The notes under the pieces are model-generated. The model had not been told where the DNA came from and searched no databases. It saw only the letters and a list, made by a program, of their open reading frames with translations. The position numbers were made by a program, and so were the translations under genes. From Bacteroidota bacterium (lineage in GTDB: Bacteria; Bacteroidota; Bacteroidia; Flavobacteriales; Weeksellaceae): a stretch of DNA of 6,143 nucleotides. This document shows positions 1 through 6,017 of this stretch, one piece after another. Where the stretch lies: positions 1 through 6,143 of the forward strand of contig JAEWHB010000137.1 of assembly GCA_023388015.1 (NCBI GenBank), in the 5' to 3' direction. Each line of letters opens with the position of its first letter. Within the stretch, counting starts at the first letter, position 1.

Positions 1-335
1 TGTTGACCAAAATTTATGCTTATTCCGATCTTTCTTATGTCGGTGGCGGATTTACCAAAACCGGTGTTCATAACACTTTAGAACCAGCTGTTTTTGGAGT
101 TCCGATTATTTTTGGGCCGAATTATGAAAATTATTTCGAAGCGATTGATTTGTTGGAAAATCAGGGTGCCGTTCGTTTTATTGACCAATATGATTTTGAC
201 CAAAAAATGACGAATTTAATTGAAAATGAAGACGAAAGAAAACTTCGCGGAAATGCTGCCGAAAACTACATACAAGGGAAACCCAATTCCACTGAATTAA
301 TAATCGACTATTTGAAGAGTTTAATCAAAAAATAA
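1..335 (+). CDS. waaA: 3-deoxy-D-manno-octulosonic acid (Kdo) transferase, C-terminal part (gene cut by window edge)
   Basis: This is the last ~110 codons of a WaaA/KdtA-type glycosyltransferase, which transfers Kdo from CMP-Kdo to lipid A precursor at the inner face of the cytoplasmic membrane (known of the family). What is seen is the typical C-terminal nucleotide-sugar-binding half: YVGGGF, then a G-x-HNTLEPA motif (bases 63-89), FGVPIIFGP, and an FEAIDLL helix. This matches the GT-B fold of Kdo transferases, where HNxLEP is a signature. The reading frame is open to the left edge, and a TTG near base 3 is only an internal codon because the sequence is already inside the C-terminal domain. 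The gene ends with a TAA at 333-335, 78 bases before the next gene on the same strand. GC and codon use match the following helicase gene, so it reads as native chromosome. Kdo transferase is more likely than another GT-B enzyme because of the HNTLEP and GPNYENYFEA pairing. Confidence 0.88.
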   Translation, partial: LTKIYAYSDLSYVGGGFTKTGVHNTLEPAVFGVPIIFGPNYENYFEAIDLLENQGAVRFIDQYDFDQKMTNLIENEDERKLRGNAAENYIQGKPNSTELIIDYLKSLIKK

Positions 336-356
336 ATCTCTAAATTTAACCTGTTA

Positions 357-376
357 CCCTGAGCGGAGTCGAAGGG
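357..376. repeat. Short intergenic repeat of the CCCTGAGCGGAGTCGAAGGG type
   Basis: The 20 bases read CCCTGAGCGGAGTCGAAGGG, with CCCT and AGGG at the ends able to pair around an imperfect centre. From memory, this motif and close variants recur many times between genes in flavobacteria and some other phyla; only one copy is present here, so the repeat status is recalled and not shown by the window. It lies in the 78-base spacer between waaA and the helicase gene and is more GC-rich than the AT-rich stretch that follows it (377-413). It may form a small RNA hairpin or serve as a REP-like element. Confidence 0.5.
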
Positions 377-413
377 CATTTAAAATTTATCATTTTTAAT
401 TTTTAATTCAATA

Positions 414-3400
414 ATGCTGCAACCTAACGATTTCAAAATCTACAATGCCTCGGCCGGCGCGGGAAAAACCTACACACTGGTCAAGGAATATCTGTCCATT
501 CTTTTGTCGAGTAAAAATCCTTTTGCTTTTGAGTCGATCCTCGCAATTACCTTTACCAATAAGGCCGCGAACGAAATGAAAGAGAGAATTCTCGAGCAAC
601 TTCAAAAGTTTACAGAAACCCATTTCGCAGAAAATCAGGATTTACAAATGCTGAGCAAAGAACTGGATCTCGCACCGGAAATCATTCATCAGCGATCCAA
701 AGAAATGCTGACCAAAATCCTGCATAATTATTCGCGGTTTTCGGTCAGTACCATTGATAAATTCAATCTTAGATTGATGAAATCTTTTGCGCAGGATTTG
801 GGGCTTTCCTCCAATTTCAATGTGGAAATGGAATTGGACACTTTGCTGGAAGACTCTGTCAATCAATTGTTTTCAAAAATCGGGGAAGATGAAACCCTGA
901 CTTCGGTTTTGATCGAAATCGCCATTGATAATTTGAATGAAAATCGTTCCTGGGACATTACGCGCGAACTCATTCAGAACGCAAAAACGCTTTATTCGGA
1001 CACACATTTGGTTAAACTGGCCAATCTTCAAAAGTTTAATTTGGAGGAATTTAATGAGTTCCGAAATACCGTTTACCGAAATGTTTCGACTCAAAAAAAC
1101 AAACTGATGGAAATCGGAAAAAAGACGTTTCAAATTTTGCAGACCAACCAAATTTCTGTTGATGATTTTTCGTATGGGAATACCGGTTTCATTGGATTTT
1201 TCAATAAACTCCAAAACGAAAATTTTGAATTTCCCGGAAGTCGTCATTTGGCTTTTAAATCCAATACCGATTCTAAAAAATGGTGTTCCGGTAAAGCTTC
1301 ATCCATCGCAAAAAATTCGATTGAACAAATTGCACCCGAGCTGATTTCACTTTCGGACGAAGCAGTTGAAATCTTACGTGAATTGGCGGTTTGGCAGGGA
1401 ATTCAGCGCACGATTACTTCGTTGAGCATCATCAATGAAGTCGAAAAATCAATCGAAACCATCAAGGAAGACAACAATGTTTTATTGATTTCGGAGTTCA
1501 ACAAACTCATCAGCACCAATCTCCAAAAACAGCCTTCGGGCTTTATTTATGAGCGAATTGGCAATCGTTTTCATCATTACTTCATCGATGAATTTCAGGA
1601 TACTTCCTCGCTTCAATGGCAAAATTTAATGCCACTTGTGGAAAATGCCCGTGCAAGTTCCGATACGGTGATGCTCGTAGGCGATGCCAAACAATCGATT
1701 TATCGCTGGCGCGGCGGAAATCCGGAGCAAATGGTGGATTTGATCAACCGAAAAGATGAACTCGCCATTTTGGTGGAAAATCTTCCCCGAAACTGGCGCA
1801 GTCACCAGAATATCATTGAATTCAACAATGAATTTTATACGAAAATCGCCGAAAGTCTCAACGATGATTATCGGAATTTATATGCCGAAGGAAATCAACA
1901 ATTGAGCAATCACAAAGAAGGCGGATTTGTTCAATTGAATTTCATTGCCAAAAAAGGCGAAACCGAGGATTATAATTATGACGAAGAAGTTCTCGGACAA
2001 TTGCTGAAAAACCTGAATTCCGCTCAGGAACAAGGTTTTCAATTGGGTGAAATTGCGATTTTGCATCGAACCAAAGCAGAAGGAAAAAAAATTGCCGAAT
2101 TCCTGTCCGAAAAACAAATTCCGATTATTTCCTCCGAATCTTTACTTTTGTCGAATTCGCCTGAAATTCAAATCATTGAATTGTTTTTCAAAACCATTTC
2201 CAACGAAGAAGACAAAGTTTCGCTGGCAGAATTTTTAATTCAATTAAACAAATTGAAAAACCATCCTTTTGCGGACATTACCGAAAAAATAAAGCCGGTT
2301 TTGGAAAGGAAACAATCGCTTAAAAACTTTCTCAAAGAAATCGAAATCGATATTTCTTTTGCTTTTTCACCTTCGGTTTCACTTTATGATTTTACCGAAA
2401 AAACCATCAAAGCTTTTGATTTAAGTCAAAATGAAACGGCTTATTTGCAATATTTCCTGGATTATGTATTGGAATATTCGATGCAAAACGAATACAATTT
2501 GCAAAGATTTCTGGAGCATTGGGATTTACAAAAGGAAAAACTGAGCATTTCTTCGCCCGAAGGCGTGGATGCAGTTCAACTGATGACCATTCACAAATCC
2601 AAAGGGCTGGAATTTCCGGTGGTGATGATTCCTTTTGCCAGTTGGGGCGATCGCGTGAAAGTCGATAAATTCTGGATTCCCATTCAGAAAGAAGAATTGC
2701 CTTTTGAGGAATTTATCATGGACTCCTTCGGAAATCTGGAAGAAGTATCGGATGAAATAAAAGCAATCATCCACAAAGAACGAAACGAATTTCTCATCGA
2801 CAACCTGAATTTGTTGTACGTAGCGACGACGCGTGCTGTAGAACAACTTTACATCATCACGCCAAAAGATGCTAAAAACGGCGTGGCGGTTTATTTTAAT
2901 GAGCAATTTTCGAGCGAAGATGAGATCAATTTAAAAGGCGAAAAAGGAAGAATTTCCCAACCCAAAACTTCTGAAAACCTGACTGAAATTTTGCCTTTTA
3001 TGGTTGAAAATTGGGAAAACCGGATTCAAATCAGTAAAGAATCGTCCAAACGTTGGAAAAAGAAAAAAGAAATCGTTTATGGCGATTTGGTGCATGGATT
3101 GATGGAGTTTATTTATACCGAAAAAGACGTAGAACCTGTACTGAAAAAGGCTTTGAATGCAGGCGAAATCCGACAGGAAGAAATTCCCAGAATGAAAAAG
3201 TTGATGTTGGAAATCCTTCATCATCCGGATTTAGTGACTTATTTTTCGGATGAATTTAAAATTCTGAACGAACGCGATTTCATCGATGATTTGGGTGAAA
3301 TCATTCGTCCGGATAGGATTGCTTTGAAAGAAAATCAATGTACGATTATCGATTATAAAACGGGCGGCGAACAGGAAAAACACGTTCAACAAATCAATCA

Positions 3401-3500
3401 TTATGCAAGAAGTCTGGAGAAAATGGGTTATGGAGTTCAGAAGAAATTGATTGTTTATATTCAGGAGGGAATTGAGATAAAAGAGGTAGAGCAATTTTAG
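414..3500 (+). CDS. UvrD/RecB-family helicase-nuclease, AddA-like (double-strand break repair)
   Basis: A complete 1028-residue superfamily 1A helicase fused to a RecB-type nuclease. In order: Walker A/motif I ASAGAGKT (residues 12-19); motif Ia TFTNKAANEMK (46-56); motif II IDEFQDT with acidic D392/E393 (391-397); motif III VGDAKQSIYRWRG (422-434); motif IV LPRNWRS (457-463); motif V LMTIHKSKGLEF (723-734); motif VI LLYVATTRA (800-808). The C-terminal PD-(D/E)XK nuclease shows GDLVHG (H894), RPDRI (D967), DYKTG (D980, K982) and a QxxxY motif (Q993-Y997), so the nuclease appears intact. Proteins of this kind unwind and resect DNA ends and load recombinase, usually with an AddB-type partner; no partner gene is in view. 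The ATG at 414 is preferred because motif I starts 11 residues in, as is usual for Bacteroidota members. No Shine-Dalgarno is seen; the upstream bases are AT-rich. It is somewhat shorter than Firmicutes AddA. It could equally be named a RecB-like helicase; addA is not assigned for that reason. Confidence 0.93.
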   Translation: MLQPNDFKIYNASAGAGKTYTLVKEYLSILLSSKNPFAFESILAITFTNKAANEMKERILEQLQKFTETHFAENQDLQMLSKELDLAPEIIHQRSKEMLTKILHNYSRFSVSTIDKFNLRLMKSFAQDLGLSSNFNVEMELDTLLEDSVNQLFSKIGEDETLTSVLIEIAIDNLNENRSWDITRELIQNAKTLYSDTHLVKLANLQKFNLEEFNEFRNTVYRNVSTQKNKLMEIGKKTFQILQTNQISVDDFSYGNTGFIGFFNKLQNENFEFPGSRHLAFKSNTDSKKWCSGKASSIAKNSIEQIAPELISLSDEAVEILRELAVWQGIQRTITSLSIINEVEKSIETIKEDNNVLLISEFNKLISTNLQKQPSGFIYERIGNRFHHYFIDEFQDTSSLQWQNLMPLVENARASSDTVMLVGDAKQSIYRWRGGNPEQMVDLINRKDELAILVENLPRNWRSHQNIIEFNNEFYTKIAESLNDDYRNLYAEGNQQLSNHKEGGFVQLNFIAKKGETEDYNYDEEVLGQLLKNLNSAQEQGFQLGEIAILHRTKAEGKKIAEFLSEKQIPIISSESLLLSNSPEIQIIELFFKTISNEEDKVSLAEFLIQLNKLKNHPFADITEKIKPVLERKQSLKNFLKEIEIDISFAFSPSVSLYDFTEKTIKAFDLSQNETAYLQYFLDYVLEYSMQNEYNLQRFLEHWDLQKEKLSISSPEGVDAVQLMTIHKSKGLEFPVVMIPFASWGDRVKVDKFWIPIQKEELPFEEFIMDSFGNLEEVSDEIKAIIHKERNEFLIDNLNLLYVATTRAVEQLYIITPKDAKNGVAVYFNEQFSSEDEINLKGEKGRISQPKTSENLTEILPFMVENWENRIQISKESSKRWKKKKEIVYGDLVHGLMEFIYTEKDVEPVLKKALNAGEIRQEEIPRMKKLMLEILHHPDLVTYFSDEFKILNERDFIDDLGEIIRPDRIALKENQCTIIDYKTGGEQEKHVQQINHYARSLEKMGYGVQKKLIVYIQEGIEIKEVEQF

Positions 3501-3556
3501 AGAAGTTATACGAAATAATGATAAAATATTCGCAAAAAGTATAAATACGGGAAGTT

Positions 3557-3607
3557 TACGCAAGTTATTTGGGTGTTGAGGGGATTGCGTATATTTGGGT
3601 GTTAGCC
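3557..3607 (+). other. Left boundary site of the cassette region (degenerate attC- or attI-like)
   Basis: This is the first of three related sites. It ends in the core-like heptamer GTTAGCC (3601-3607), the start of cassette 1. Just before it lies GCGTATATT (3587-3595), which also occurs at the same place in the third site (6007-6015). An 11-base direct repeat ATTTGGGTGTT is present at 3567-3577 and 3593-3603, and a 7-base inverted repeat TACGCAA/TTGCGTA at 3557-3563 and 3585-3591. No matching GCTAAC left half was found between the helicase stop and this point, so it is either the right half of a decayed attC or an attI-like primary site. The direct repeats recall the repeated binding boxes of attI sites, but that comparison is inference. 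Confidence 0.5.
3568..3597 (+). promoter_or_regulatory. Bacteroidota-type promoter (TTTG - 18 nt - TATATTTG)
   Basis: TTTG at 3568-3571 and TATATTTG at 3590-3597 are separated by 18 bases and match the -33 (TTTG) and -7 (TAnnTTTG) consensus of the Bacteroidota housekeeping sigma factor. Transcription would begin about at 3602-3605, only a dozen bases before the ATG at 3616, giving a very short leader without a Shine-Dalgarno. The elements lie upstream of the GTTAGC boundary, so the promoter would stay with the chromosome and serve whatever cassette is inserted next to it. Match seen in sequence; activity inferred. Confidence 0.45.
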
Positions 3608-4384
3608 GACATATTATGAAACAACTAGACGAAACATTAACCAAAAGATTAAAACAATTATTTTTGCAAGCAAAAAGTGAATATGCTGAAGATTATTTAA
3701 TTGTAGGTGTACCGAATTTCTTTGCAAAAAAATTTATTGCATATTGTGCAATGAAAGAGGATTTAGAATTATGCCTTAAATATATCAATTTATTAAGGAC
3801 TGAAACTAATAAAACTCTAATATCAAGTTTAACATACTCGTTAATTTCACTATACGGCAAATGCTTCACAGATGCATCTAAAAATAGATATCCAAAGCTA
3901 GAACCAAATTCACTTTTTAAAGACAAATCTAATTTAGAAGAAATTCATAATTATATGATGGATTTACGCCATCAATTTATTGCACACAGAGGTGAAACCA
4001 ATAGTGAAATTGCAATTAGCTATTTGCTAATACCTAAAGAAGATGATATATCTCAAACTCAAGTTAGATTTAGTCAATTAAAACAAATGGGATTTTCAAG
4101 GGAAGATCTTGGTAAAATTGAAAATCTAATACAATTTGTAATTACTAAATTATATAAAAAAATAGAAAAATCAGGAAACAAAATTCACGATGGTTTTTTA
4201 GAAAATTTCAGTCACGATATAGCTTCTGCATTAATCATAAACAATGTTAAAGATGATACTGAAAATTAAAAAAGGATTAAAAGTAAATAATACGTCGGCT
4301 AACACGGGTTTTACAAAATGGCGGGTTAAATGATAATTGGAAGTTTTATGCTTCGTAATTCGCCACTGCGCCAAGCGCCAAACG
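3602..4384 (+). mobile_element. Putative gene cassette 1 (single gene, attC-like 3' end)
   Basis: The unit is drawn from the G^TT position of GTTAGCC (3601-3607) to the same position in GTTAGCT (4384-4390). Its first bases GTTAGCCGACATA (3601-3613) are the reverse complement of TACGTCGGCTAAC (4291-4303) at its 3' end, with one mismatch in 13. In integron cassettes the 5' end and the R'' box of the same cassette pair in exactly this way, because both halves come together in the excised circle. The unit holds one gene starting 12 bases inside the 5' end, then the attC-like site, which is also typical cassette layout. The cassette is visibly AT-richer than the upstream chromosome. No integrase is in the window. 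Confidence 0.6.
3616..4269 (+). CDS. HEPN-like helical protein (possible RNase), cassette-borne, function unknown
   Basis: A 217-residue, lysine-rich and apparently all-helical protein with no signal peptide or membrane segment. It is not assigned to a named family. The notable motif is LRHQFIAHRG at about residues 117-126: R118-x5-H124 with a polar residue after the arginine, the layout of the catalytic R-x4-6-H motif of HEPN RNases. The preceding helices and the LISLYGKCF segment resemble HEPN proteins of the AbiU2-like type. HEPN proteins often act as toxin or defence RNases; here that role is inference from one motif. The ATG at 3616 is preferred over an in-frame TTG at 3595, because that TTG sits in the promoter/boundary site outside the cassette. 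There is no Shine-Dalgarno, and the short leader fits the promoter just upstream. The gene fills its cassette alone, with no antitoxin partner. GC is about 30%, against about 40% upstream, suggesting acquisition. Confidence 0.8.
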   Translation: MKQLDETLTKRLKQLFLQAKSEYAEDYLIVGVPNFFAKKFIAYCAMKEDLELCLKYINLLRTETNKTLISSLTYSLISLYGKCFTDASKNRYPKLEPNSLFKDKSNLEEIHNYMMDLRHQFIAHRGETNSEIAISYLLIPKEDDISQTQVRFSQLKQMGFSREDLGKIENLIQFVITKLYKKIEKSGNKIHDGFLENFSHDIASALIINNVKDDTEN

Positions 4385-4390
4385 TTAGCT
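4297..4390 (+). other. attC-like recombination site between cassettes 1 and 2
   Basis: The 94-base site starts with GGCTAAC (4297-4303) and ends with GTTAGCT (4384-4390), so the outer GCTAAC/GTTAGC pair perfectly. Further in, TGGCG (4319-4323) can pair with CGCCA at 4361-4365, or with two more CGCCA copies at 4369-4373 and 4376-4380. The centre holds AATT and GAAG (4334-4337, 4339-4342) facing CTTC and AATT (4351-4354, 4357-4360) around a 7- to 8-base loop. The whole therefore folds as an imperfect hairpin with unpaired patches between the R-like and inner boxes, which is attC architecture. Length is within the usual attC range. The core GTTAGCT departs from the GTTRRRY consensus at one position. 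Confidence 0.62.
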
Positions 4391-4416
4391 GTAAGCACTC
4401 CACAAAAACTTATACA

Positions 4417-4905
4417 ATGAAAATAAATAATTACTATGAAATTCAAGATGTTTATAATGAAACTCATATATGTAAACTGATCTCATTAGATAACACCAAA
4501 AACATTTTTAAAAACCTAGCTAATAATCAAGAATTTGAAATTGATAATAAAATAATATTTAGAGAAGCTTCTATTAATAATCATCATTTAAAAGAATTAC
4601 ATTTTTTGAAAAACAATAAATATGTAATCAGTCAAGGTCTTCACGCATTTCCAGTTTATGGAATATTAGGAGAAAATTTGACTAACTTAGAGTTGAAATA
4701 TTTTGGCTATGTAGTAATTACTGAAAATGACTTTGAAACCCAGTTATCTTATATCAAAAGCATGTATAACAAATTTTTAGATAATAAGGTAAGTGAAGAA
4801 ATATTCATTCAAAACATAAACTCAATCTCTTCCGTTAATAAGTTGTTTGAGACACTTGAATCTCACGGATTAGAAATTTTTAATAAAGACGAAATACTCA
4901 AATAA
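4417..4905 (+). CDS. Hypothetical cytoplasmic protein, cassette-borne, first gene of a pair
   Basis: A 162-residue protein that is not recognised. It has no signal peptide, membrane segment or obvious catalytic motif. The N-terminal half looks mixed alpha/beta (segments such as THICKLISL and NKYVISQGLHAFPVYGILGE), and the C-terminal part from about residue 105 looks helical and ends in KDEILK. The frame is open further upstream, but starts before 4417 fall inside the attC-like hairpin; the ATG at 4417 lies 33 bases after the GTTAGC core, as cassette genes usually do, and begins MKINNYYEIQDVY. The stop is five bases before the ATG of the protease gene, so the two are probably co-transcribed and may work together. 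Base composition is as AT-rich as the rest of the cassette. It could be a partner or regulator of the protease, but nothing in the sequence proves this. Confidence 0.75.
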   Translation: MKINNYYEIQDVYNETHICKLISLDNTKNIFKNLANNQEFEIDNKIIFREASINNHHLKELHFLKNNKYVISQGLHAFPVYGILGENLTNLELKYFGYVVITENDFETQLSYIKSMYNKFLDNKVSEEIFIQNINSISSVNKLFETLESHGLEIFNKDEILK

Positions 4906-4910
4906 ATATC

Positions 4911-5915
4911 ATGTTAATTACTCGAAAAATAATATGTATAATATCTACTCTCATTATAGTTTTTTCTTGTCAAAATGAAGCTAATGAGAGAAATAAGCAA
5001 TTAGAAAATAAACTTGATACCGCTTTAAAGGAAATTGACAATTTAAAAAATAAGAATAATGATTCGATTTTAAGAAAAAATGAAGACAGCTTAAAAAACA
5101 TAAAAGACTCTCTAGTGACCACATTAGAGAATATTAAAAAACCTGATTTATCTGTTTTATATGAAAAGCTAAAAAATTCGGTTTTTGTAATTTATACTAC
5201 TAACAATTATAACACATATCAAGGAACTGCATTTTTAATTGAATCTAACGGTTTATGTATTAGCAATTATCATATATTTAATGGTGCTAACAAAGGAATA
5301 GTCCAAAATTCTCATGGCAATACATATCCAATTGAAGATATTATTTATAGTGATAGAGTGAATGATTTAATAATATTCAAAATTACTTTAAATAATGATC
5401 AAATAACTCCTCTTAAAATATCTAAATCAAACCCTAGAGTTGGAGAAGAATGTTTTACTATTGGAAACCCTATGGGATTAAATCAAACTTTATCTCAAGG
5501 AATTATTTCTGGCTTTAGAAACAATGAAAAAGTCATACAAGTTACTGCTGAAATCACTCATGGCAGCAGTGGTGGTCCCTTATTTAATAGCAATGGAGAA
5601 GTTATTGGAATAACATCATCTGGAGTTGGGGATGCAAATTTGAACTTTGCTGTTAACATAAATCAAATACCTCAAAATTTAAATATGACATTTACTGAAA
5701 ACAATAGATATTCAGATACTTTTGTAGTAATTACAGAACGAGCATATTTTCATAACGAACCTAATATATCTACAAAAAGAAATGCATATTTGGTAAAAAA
5801 TGAGATTGGTAATGTTATTAATCGAAAAAATGGATTTGTCTACATTGTTTTCAAAAATAAAAAAGGACAAGTTTCTAAAGGATGGATTAATACAAATGAT
5901 ATTTCATATTTATAA
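4911..5915 (+). CDS. Lipoprotein with coiled coil, trypsin/HtrA-like serine protease domain and C-terminal SH3-like domain
   Basis: A 334-residue predicted envelope lipoprotein. Residues 1-20 form a type II signal peptide (positive R5/K6, hydrophobic stretch, lipobox VFSC with C20 as the lipidated cysteine). Residues ~26-78 are a charged Leu/Ile/Lys/Asp-rich coiled coil, a likely stalk. The ~80-257 region is an S1C-type protease with a complete triad: H121 (SNYHIF), D152 (VNDLIIFKI) and S220 (GSSGGPLFN), plus GTAFLI and FTIGNPMG typical of DegP-like enzymes. No PDZ domain follows; instead residues ~272-334 look like a bacterial SH3 domain (ERAYFHNEP, then KGWI at 323-326), which often binds peptidoglycan or protein ligands. 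The protease probably cleaves proteins in the periplasm or at the outer membrane. The residues after C20 (QNEANE) do not clearly show an export signal to the cell surface. It is the second gene of cassette 2, five bases after the preceding gene, which may be functionally linked. Substrate is unknown. Confidence 0.88.
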   Translation: MLITRKIICIISTLIIVFSCQNEANERNKQLENKLDTALKEIDNLKNKNNDSILRKNEDSLKNIKDSLVTTLENIKKPDLSVLYEKLKNSVFVIYTTNNYNTYQGTAFLIESNGLCISNYHIFNGANKGIVQNSHGNTYPIEDIIYSDRVNDLIIFKITLNNDQITPLKISKSNPRVGEECFTIGNPMGLNQTLSQGIISGFRNNEKVIQVTAEITHGSSGGPLFNSNGEVIGITSSGVGDANLNFAVNINQIPQNLNMTFTENNRYSDTFVVITERAYFHNEPNISTKRNAYLVKNEIGNVINRKNGFVYIVFKNKKGQVSKGWINTNDISYL

Positions 5916-5921
5916 TATTCC

Positions 5922-6017
5922 TACAGCTAACATCAGATCGGCACAATGGCGAGTGAAGTATAAAACTCAACTTTTGTACTTTTCTATCCGCCGAATCTGT
6001 TTTTCAGCGTATATTCC
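5922..6017 (+). other. Third attC-like site, interrupted at its right end
   Basis: The left half aligns with the middle site: GCTAAC (5926-5931), then 15 bases, then TGGCG (5947-5951), the same spacing as at 4298-4323. GGCG (5948-5951) pairs with CGCC (5989-5992), CAGAT (5934-5938) with ATCTG (5995-5999), and the middle forms a stem of AAGTA/TACTT (5956-5960, 5977-5981) and AAAA/TTTT (5962-5965, 5972-5975) with a 6-base loop. GCGTATATT (6007-6015) is shared with the left boundary site, where it is followed by GTTAGC; here two C residues and then the insertion sequence end follow instead. Confidence 0.55.

Larger units (their letters stand above)
4385..6017 (+). mobile_element. Putative gene cassette 2 (two genes), 3' site truncated by an insertion sequence
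   Basis: The unit begins at GTTAGCTGTA (4384-4393) and its 3' side carries the perfect reverse complement TACAGCTAAC (5922-5931). The extension beyond GTTAGC (TGTA here, CGAC in cassette 1) differs between the two cassettes, yet each matches its own distal end. That covariation is expected for integron cassettes and not for two copies of one transposon. It holds two closely spaced genes on the plus strand. The closing GTTAGC core that should follow about base 6017 is missing, because insertion-sequence DNA starts there, so the right end of the cassette is set at that junction. Confidence 0.55.

Noticed and set aside
2526..3224. Long minus-strand open frames opposite the helicase gene (also at 408-623, 642-866, 873-1247 and 1878-2117)
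   Set aside because: They lie wholly inside a complete helicase with all motifs, are rich in Phe, Asn and Gln as expected for the antisense of a coding frame, and show no recognisable domain.
3501..3560. Terminator after the helicase gene
   Set aside because: No stable GC stem followed by a T run was found.
3505..3593. TATACG (3507-3512) and CGTATA (3588-3593) as the outer stem of a complete left boundary hairpin
   Set aside because: The match is only six AT-rich bases at a distance of 75 bases with little supporting pairing inside, so chance is likely.
3231..3644. Minus-strand open frame of 137 codons across the helicase end and the left boundary site
   Set aside because: It crosses the end of one gene, the boundary site and the start of the HEPN-like gene; it has low-complexity composition and no motif.
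3601..4303. Cassette 1 as a simple inverted-repeat transposon or MITE
   Set aside because: The inverted ends are bounded by a larger attC-like hairpin, no transposase or target duplication is visible, and the next unit has different but again self-matching ends.
4330..4416. Upstream extension of the first cassette 2 gene, starting at an ATG inside the attC-like site
   Set aside because: The extra 29 residues are encoded by the recombination hairpin and the next cassette's 5' end; the ATG at 4417 is the natural cassette start.
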